Assembly: GCA_037953745.1 (NCBI GenBank)
Contig: JBAKBP010000698.1
Location: 186,001-250,000, forward strand
Source: Lithodes maja
Lineage: Eukaryota; Arthropoda; Malacostraca; Decapoda; Lithodidae
DNA length: 64,000 nt
Direction of reading: 5' to 3'
Both the position numbers and the translations under genes were made by a program. Below are positions 57,770 to 64,000 of the stretch, piece by piece. Position 1 is the stretch's first letter, and each line of letters starts with the position of its first letter. A model generated the notes under the pieces. That model ran no database searches, was not told the DNA's origin, and worked only from the letters and a program-made list of their open reading frames with translations.

Positions 57770-59564
57770 TGTGACGTTAACCACTCCGTTAGAACCGCAT
57801 GGCTTGTCCTACAGTGACTCGCTAGGATCGCCAGGGCAGTGGATGGGGCTACAGTTTATGTATTAGAGTGTGCTTTATTTCATATGAAAGCTTGTGTCAT
57901 GGGCAGTCCAGAAAGGCTCTTTGTTTTCACCCATGTCAAGGCTTTATATATTTAATTGTAAAGTATATGTTTTATCATTAACTAGTTATGATGGGATCTG
58001 GGAGAGAGAGAGTAGAACAGAGTGAGAGGGAGCGCGCAGTGTTTTTGTCCCGCTCGATGACGTCACGGCTGGCTGCCTCGTGGGGGTTGGTTGAGAGAGG
58101 TTCTTCCCATGCTGTTAGCTCTCTTGCTAGTGGCTGGACGACTTGTAACCGCTTTTTTCCCACGCGGCTCGAGCTGGTGGGAGTATATATACTGTTCCTC
58201 GCCACTCTCTCCCTCAGATCTGGTTTCTAGAACGCATCCATCTTTTTCACTTGCTACCTGTCCCCTGCTCCGTACCTGAGAATCTTTTCCTCTGCCTACC
58301 TCTCTCTTTTTTCATATCTTTCACCACCTTGTTATTAATATTATACCCCCTCTGGTTAACTCTGCAAAATCAGCTTCATGCTGGCCAGTTGTATTGTGCG
58401 TTAAGGTCTGATATAACCCATGTATGTTAGTTGTTAAGATAAGTGGATCACGAAGCATTGGTTGGCATTCATATTGTTTAGTACTGCTCCTTTAATTATT
58501 AGTGTTCTGCTGGATTAGATAATGCTAGACTAGGAGTCTGATATCATAAGGTATTGTTTCCTATGAGTGCTGGCTTTAGTTAAACGCTGCACGACATACC
58601 TGAGAACTGGAGTTGATTGAGTAAATTCTAGTCTGTGTGCCATTGAGAATAGAGCATGCACGAATGAGGGCTTTTTGCCTATACCATTCTGCACTGTTCT
58701 AGTCTCGATTGTTTGTCTTTGAGGTACGCCAGGGGAACGCTTAATACTTCGGTATTAAGGTTTCTCAAGAGAGCTACCCTTCATTATAACGTAATATTTG
58801 ACGCACAGACTTGAGATTTGCAGTAGGCTATGCAGCATGCCATGCGCACCAGTATCTCGTATCATTGACTCTAGCTAGACTTTATCAGTCACAGTAGACA
58901 TTAATTATATTAACCTAATTACTCTTTTTATGCATACCCATTTATGATTACACAAGCATTTCGCAGCCTAGTTTGATGTATTGAGACACAAACGACTTAG
59001 GCTCTTTTTGTTGATAGGAATACTGCATTGTCGTGGCGATTATTATTATTGTTGTAGTGTTTAGGATATTCTTGGCTCCGACGGAATTATATATTCTGCC
59101 TTTTTGTGTGCATAGCCTGCACGAGCATTGTTCCGCTGCCTGCCTTTTTGGGTTCCATTTCCGATACGAGCATCTTTATAGCATCTAACATTTAAAGAAG
59201 ATTCCTTGTTAGTGTTGAAGAACTTTAGTGCACTTTCTTTCATGCAGGAGTGCCTGACATTTATTGATTAAAGTAACGTAAACTGTAACTTCTCTTACCA
59301 CCTTACTTTTCATACCATAACCAAGCACCTTCGGTTATAGGTAGTAATAGGCTGTTTTCACATAACATTAAGCCTAGAGTAGACGCACATTTATTGAGAG
59401 CTTGATAGCCTATTATTGCATATAGAACTCTGTAGAGTATTTGTGTTCTTTGTTCACTGGGAATATACATCAGAGGTTGGATCTAGCGCTTTCCGTTGTA
59501 GCATTTATGCCATTACTAGTCCAATGAATAAGAGCCCTGATATATTTGAACCCCAGTCGTAACA
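57770..59564 (+). repeat. B-family solo LTR (1795 bp), plus orientation, ATGA duplication
   Basis: Begins TGTGACGTTAACCACTC and ends CAGTCGTAACA, the reverse orientation of the LTRs of B. ATGA at 57766-57769 and 59565-59568 is a clean 4-bp target duplication within a minisatellite unit. TGACGTCA is at about 58058 and GAGTATATATACTG at about 58180. It arose by LTR-LTR recombination of a once complete insertion, or was cloned as such. Confidence 0.95.
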
Positions 59565-59757
59565 ATGACAATGTAAATAGTCACCACGTATATGACAATG
59601 TAAATAGTCACCACGTATATGACAATGTAAATAGTCACCACGTGTATGACAATGTAAACAGTTACCACGTATATGACAATGTAAATAGTCACCACGTGTA
59701 TGACAATGTAAATAGTCACCACGTGTATGACAATGTAAATAGTCACCACGTATATGA
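59565..59757. repeat. 27-bp minisatellite, right part (~7 copies)
   Basis: Continuation of the 57226-57769 array after the solo LTR, mostly CACGTA and CACGTG units. Confidence 0.95.
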
Positions 59758-59829
59758 TATATGACAGGTGATGCGGCTTAACACACACAACAAACACAAT
59801 AATAATGATCATTAGAACATAAACAAACC

Positions 59830-60048
59830 GACAAGTGACGCGGGCTATCAGAGGGATTAGGGAAGGCGGCGGTTCCTTTGACCTTGGCGGGAGTGGCGGT
59901 GGTTGGGTCATGTCGACGACCTTTGACCCCGGCACACGTAAGGTCAGGTGCAGCAGCAGCAAGGGTCACTAACTTACTACAGGTCAGTGTATAAGGGTCA
60001 GTGATAGGCAGTACATGTCCTCAGAGTGTCCTGTGGTCTGTCTTCAAT
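59830..60048 (+). promoter_or_regulatory. candidate host promoter: nuclear-receptor half-sites and initiators
   Basis: CpG-richer than its surroundings. It contains CCTTTGACCTTGG (59875-59887), a DR1-type GACCTTTGACCCC (59918-59930), AAGGTCA (59940-59946), and AGGGTCA or AGGTCA near 59962, 59981 and 59994. TCAGT, the arthropod initiator core, is at 59984-59988 and 59998-60002, 47-65 bp before an ATG. No TATA box is seen. This is pattern reading only; activity is inferred. Confidence 0.4.
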
Positions 60049-60058
60049 ATGGCTCAGG
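60049..60058 (+). CDS. candidate first coding exon (10 nt)
   Basis: ATGGCTCAGG followed by GTGAGTAC, a strong splice donor. The exon would encode Met-Ala-Gln and the first base of a Gly codon. It lies just downstream of the candidate promoter. Such a short start exon cannot be proven from sequence alone; the support is the donor, the upstream context and the matching phase at 62280. Confidence 0.3.
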
Positions 60059-60639
60059 GTGAGTACAGTACAGTATATAATTAATGACACCTGTGTCTAT
60101 GGTTGTGTGTGCAATACTATATAATACGCTGACTGTAAACTGATATAATTATGATCAATATATGATACTTGTTTTGTGTAATCATTAGACCACTTTAAAC
60201 ACATATATAACACCTTCCATATTTTAATTTATTTTGAATAAATACCATATTACGGAAACGTATGAACATGTGTTTAAATTAATAGTATATGAAATGTTTG
60301 AAACGTATTCACAATTATGTGCTTCATATTGCCTACACACATTCCCAATGCAAATTTCGAATAGTATTTAATAGCATAGTTAATATTTATAACTGCCATA
60401 TCTAGGGCATTGCTTGAATTGTTGCCGGTCTTTTTCTTCAAAATTATGAATAACACCAGTTAATTCAATGTTACTTAGTAACCATTTACTAATATCCTGT
60501 TGAACATGTGGCCCCATGGATTGTACGGATAAATGATACTAATAATATTTGTCATTGAATTAAGATCAATTTTATGATAGATTATTTTGGATTTGCTCGT
60601 CGTAAGCAACATCGATGTTTCTCGCAAATATTGTTTGCA

Positions 60640-60910
60640 TTGCATTTGTGTTGATTGTAAGTGTGTTGATTGTAAGTGTGTTCACTGTAAGTGTGTTGAT
60701 TGTAAATGTGTTGATTGTAAAGGTGTTGATTTTAAGTGTGTTGATTGTAAAGGTGTTGATTGTAAGTGTGTTGATTGTAGGTGTCTTGATTGTAAGTGTC
60801 TTGATGGTGTGTTGGTTGTAAGTGTGCTGATTGTAAGTGTGTTGGTTGTAAGTGTGTTGATTAATAGTGTGTTGGTTGTAAATGTTTGATTACAGGTGTG
60901 TTGATTGTAT
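60640..60910. repeat. 15-bp minisatellite
   Basis: About 17 units of GTGTTGATTGTAAGT with scattered changes. The 15-bp period keeps a repetitive frame open; this is not a gene. It would lie in the intron of the candidate gene. Confidence 0.9.
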
Positions 60911-62279
60911 GTGTGTTAAAAATTATATTCATTGTACGCCTATAGTTATACTGTAGGTTACACTCTCGGACAGGGTAGATATACAATACTTGGAAGAACA
61001 GTTTACATACATAGTGAACAAATATATACAGTATAAGGGACACATTATTTTAATATTTGGTATCATACTCTGGTTATTCACAATCCCGTGAATACTCAAT
61101 GGTGAAATTATATTTCAACAATCTGTGACCGGGCAACTCAACCAGTAGCTTATCTTAACAACTTGATTGTAACCAATATATACAGTACTATAGCAACAAC
61201 TAATGTACAGTTTGGATTAATTTTATTAGTATTATGTTTAAGTTGGCAACATTTTGGTATATCTTGGTTAATCTGTCACTGGTTAAGGTCGTCTAGTTGA
61301 AATTAGCTACTGGTTGAGTTGCCGGTCACAGATTTGTGCGGTATAATTTATCCATTCAAATATTCACGGCATGGTGCAGTATCAACGTTTGATGCCTCGC
61401 TATGGAAATAAAGCTTCTTAGCTATATTTGTTTGTTTTTATGTATAAGATTGTTTGTCCATACTTAGAACAGCTATCCTTGACCGAGACTAACGCTCTTC
61501 ATGGTAACTTTCAATGAGCGACGGTTAGGACTAGAACCAACATTATTTTCCTAAGCCCCTTTTTCAGTAACTCAGGGGTGGATTTTGTTTTTTGCACTCT
61601 ACTTTCGTAAGACTACAGCCAACAATATTGATTTACCATATTCGTATTATCCCCAACCCTTCAGTTAACTTACAAACAAACCTAATTAATGACATCAGTG
61701 AAGCTAATGATCTTAGGATACTCACACCGAAATTCCGGGCACTAACGATTACGCTATCAAGACACCTATCAAGTAACCGTATCACAATATAAACATACAT
61801 ACCCGGATACGATGTCAGGAATAAAGACGATGATCGACAATTGCTGGATAAAGCTCTCAGGCATTTTTGTCTGCAAATATGTTCACTAGCCAATATCCAT
61901 ATCATTATTGTATAAATACACACAAGTCAGTGACAGAAGTCTATTAATTCACTTTGATATCAAATTTGTAATAAAGGTTGAGCGCAATCATACATAGATC
62001 AGATAATTGAAGATGGCATATGTGAACATGAAATACACATAGAAAACCATAGTTGGTAATCTAGGACAAAAAAATCATAAACACTTTCCAGAGCAACGCC
62101 ACTTGACCTGTCTTTATTCTGGCACTGGCTCTGGCCTCATCTACTAAACTGAAGGTAGATTGTCTGGTTTTAAAAGTTCAAAGTTCAACCATGAGTTGCT
62201 GGAAACCCCCGACGTTCATATAAACCTACATTATATATTGTCTGTATAATATATTTACACTGTTATACGTATCCCTCAG

Positions 62280-62366
62280 GCAAGGACAAGCCAGCTCACC
62301 GGCCCAGGAAGATGCGTTCACCCATTACCAAGCTGCTCTTCTCTATCCTCTCTCAGTCACCACGAG
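62280..62366 (+). CDS. candidate second coding exon
   Basis: A pyrimidine-rich ATCCCTCAG acceptor precedes GCAAGGACAAGCC. Joined in phase to 60049-60058 it reads as a basic segment (GKDKPAHRPRKMRSP) and a short hydrophobic one (ITKLLFSILSQ). GC content and codon pattern stand out from the AT-rich neighbourhood. A weak donor GAG/GTTATT follows at 62367; without it the frame stops at 62399-62401. I do not recognise the protein. Later exons, if any, would lie beyond the window or in sequence I could not recognise. Confidence 0.35.
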
Positions 62367-62460
62367 GTTATTCCAAACATGATAAACAAATCATAGGTTA
62401 ATGCATTTATGCATATATAAACAACAACTAATAAACAACTAAATAATGGTTCTACTGCTC

Positions 62461-62646
62461 TCAGAGGAGGTATATACCGAGAAAACTCTGAAGTACACTG
62501 CTTATTGTAATTATTACCGTGGAGGAAAGAGAGATGTGCAACATTGTGGCGTGTAGAGAGAGTTTGTAAGGAATTTGTAAGAGGAGGTGAGTTGGTGAGT
62601 TGATGAGACGAAATGCTTTTGACTCTACCTTTTGAGAATAATACAT
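62461..62646 (-). pseudogene. short remnant of the Jockey-like LINE
   Basis: A 61-codon minus-strand frame whose residues (KVESKAFRLINSPTHLL, a SLHATMLH block, and a final SVLQSF..IYLL) align with the C-terminal KVERKAFRIINSRPLTN...LRRNVASLSLFYRYY region of the copy at 42704-43930. It is a third, older copy of that family. Confidence 0.6.
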
Positions 62647-62649
62647 TAT

Positions 62650-64000
62650 CCTAATTATTTGTTTTTATCATTATATAACGGTATTTTGCTTAGTCAGGAC
62701 GGATATGCTTAAGCAATATTCTGTCTCTCACAATGCAATGGATTTTCGTAACTGATAGCAATATTAATATTGGTAAAATCATTATTTATAATCAAGCTAA
62801 AAGAGTAATAAAGATCTCTTTTCCATGATAAATTAAAGATAGGCATGATGAGGTCATGAGGGTGACATTTGGCTGTTTGATAGTCCCCCGTTGTTATAAT
62901 ATTATCACTCTAATAGTACCTTACGTTGTGCTTAACAGTCCAAGAACATTAGCTGGAATTATCATTGAACTTAGAATAAAATGCCGAATTCTGATCGGTT
63001 GCTTACACTCCCAGTCGAGGAAAAGTCAGAATCCAAGATAGCCACCATGGCAAAATCGTATTTTGTGACCATAAGCGAATAGTTCAATTGTTCCCACTAA
63101 AATATTTGGCGGCTGTTTATAGTTCAGAACCTATTTTTCCAGGTCAAATCGTTTGGTCTTGTATTTGTTGGTGCTTAATATGATACGGTAGTCTATACAT
63201 CATTATACTTTCGATAATAACGAGTTGAGTTCTGAAATCCAATGACTATAACTAATGGGACAAAATATTATAACGATAACTATATACTGTGGACACTTTG
63301 GTGGAAAATATGGCTTATTTCAACATGTATCTCACACCGGAAGTCGCGTATGAGTTTTGTTTTATTCCATGAAATATTTTATCTAACTTAACCTTTTGAG
63401 TTATAATTTGTATTTTGTAATTAGTATTTAGCTACATTTTAATGAATATCCAGGATTAACTGTTTTGATAAGGTCTATACATGTAAAAACTGAACATCTC
63501 AATATATACCACTTAATATAAGCCTAATTATGTTGTACTGGAAATATATATTCTAAATAATTTGTGTTCACTGTTCACCCGCTGAATTATATATAGTTTG
63601 AAAGCGACAACCTTAAGAAGAATACTTGGGGACATTAATCCATGGTCAATCGGTAGACATTACCCACTAGCGTAAAATATAATCAAATTATTTCCTTTGT
63701 GTACAAACTTCAGCTCTAGTGCCCCTGTAGTGTGCTGTAAGTATTGTATCTAACATTACAAATTCCTACATAATATAGGAACAATTGCTTTGATCATACA
63801 GTAATTGTATTCAAACTGACTAAATGTAAAATGTTACTATACTGTATGTTCTTGACTGTCTGATTCTAAATAACATTGCATTTTCTAAATATAACCGTCT
63901 TTCATTTGGCTAAATCAGTGTCATTACCATAGCGTTGTCATAATTAATACAAACTCGTTGATTAAATAAAATAAACATACATAGCTTATAATCTTTAAAC
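62650..64000. other. AT-rich DNA, nothing supported
   Basis: No gene, mobile element or tandem repeat recognised. A good translation context around ATG at 63047 leads to only 11 codons. Confidence 0.55.

Noticed and set aside
57179..57866. Long open frames of a 9-residue repeat on both strands (HVYDNVNSY-type and its opposite)
   Set aside because: They follow from a 27-bp minisatellite whose period is divisible by three; there is no start context, and the array is broken by an LTR insertion.
57226..59757. CRISPR-like array
   Set aside because: The units are contiguous tandem copies without unique spacers, and the genome is eukaryotic.
60587..60889. Cys-rich repeat protein (CVDCK pentapeptide)
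   Set aside because: It is the translation of a 15-bp minisatellite; other frames are open as well.
63047..63082. ATG in an excellent GCCACCATGG context
   Set aside because: The frame stops after 11 codons, no splice donor follows, and nothing nearby supports an exon.

Overview
This is a repeat-dominated window from a eukaryotic, probably arthropod, genome. No prokaryotic operon, rRNA, tRNA or CRISPR array is visible. The mix of DIRS1-like, Gypsy, BEL/Pao, CR1/L2, Jockey-like and RTE-like retroelements, the many (TA)n tracts and the TCAGT-type initiators fit a crustacean. DIRS1-like elements are known to be widespread in decapods, so a decapod is my best guess, but that is inference. Almost every long reading frame is transposon-derived; most others are opposite-strand shadows.

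Layout. 1-3.85 kb: AT-rich DNA, an unrecognised minus-strand reading frame and a possible LTR. 3.85-9.1 kb: a degenerate RTE-like LINE (+), a Jockey-like LINE (+) and a second copy of the RTE-like LINE (-). 9.1-34.0 kb: a nest of retrotransposons. An old minus-strand Gypsy element (C) was split by a second Gypsy element (A, 11464-33495, minus strand). The 5' LTR of A was then hit by a 479-bp TTAA-flanked element, by a third Gypsy element (B, 19952-27893, with a CTAG target duplication) and by a nearly intact CR1/L2-type LINE (28431-32917). 34.58-42.54 kb: a full-length but mutated DIRS1-like retrotransposon (-) with gag-like, RT-RNase H and tyrosine-recombinase regions, inverted termini and an internal copy of its own circle junction. 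42.7-45.9 kb: a 5'-truncated Jockey-like LINE and a BEL/Pao pol fragment, both minus. 45.9-51.3 kb: solo LTRs of the B family and relatives, one nested in another, next to TA repeats. 52.5-57 kb: remnants of element C (+) interrupted by a 1.5-kb DNA transposon with 45-bp terminal inverted repeats and TTA duplications (Harbinger-like). 57.2-59.8 kb: a 27-bp minisatellite with a CACGTG E-box in most units, split by a B-family solo LTR with an ATGA duplication. 59.8-64 kb: mostly unique AT-rich DNA, and the only place where I see a hint of a host gene: a CpG-rich stretch dense in nuclear-receptor half-sites, then a possible short first exon (60049-60058) and a phase-compatible second exon (62280-62366).

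How it works together. The elements are independent selfish units. The nesting gives an order of events: C is oldest, then A, then the elements inside A. B has lost its reverse transcriptase but kept both LTRs, primer site and polypurine tract, so if it moved in that state it used enzymes from elsewhere. B-family LTRs, which carry CRE-like TGACGTCA sites, occur at five places in the window. No element here looks fully autonomous; the CR1/L2 LINE comes closest, with one frame lesion in its endonuclease.
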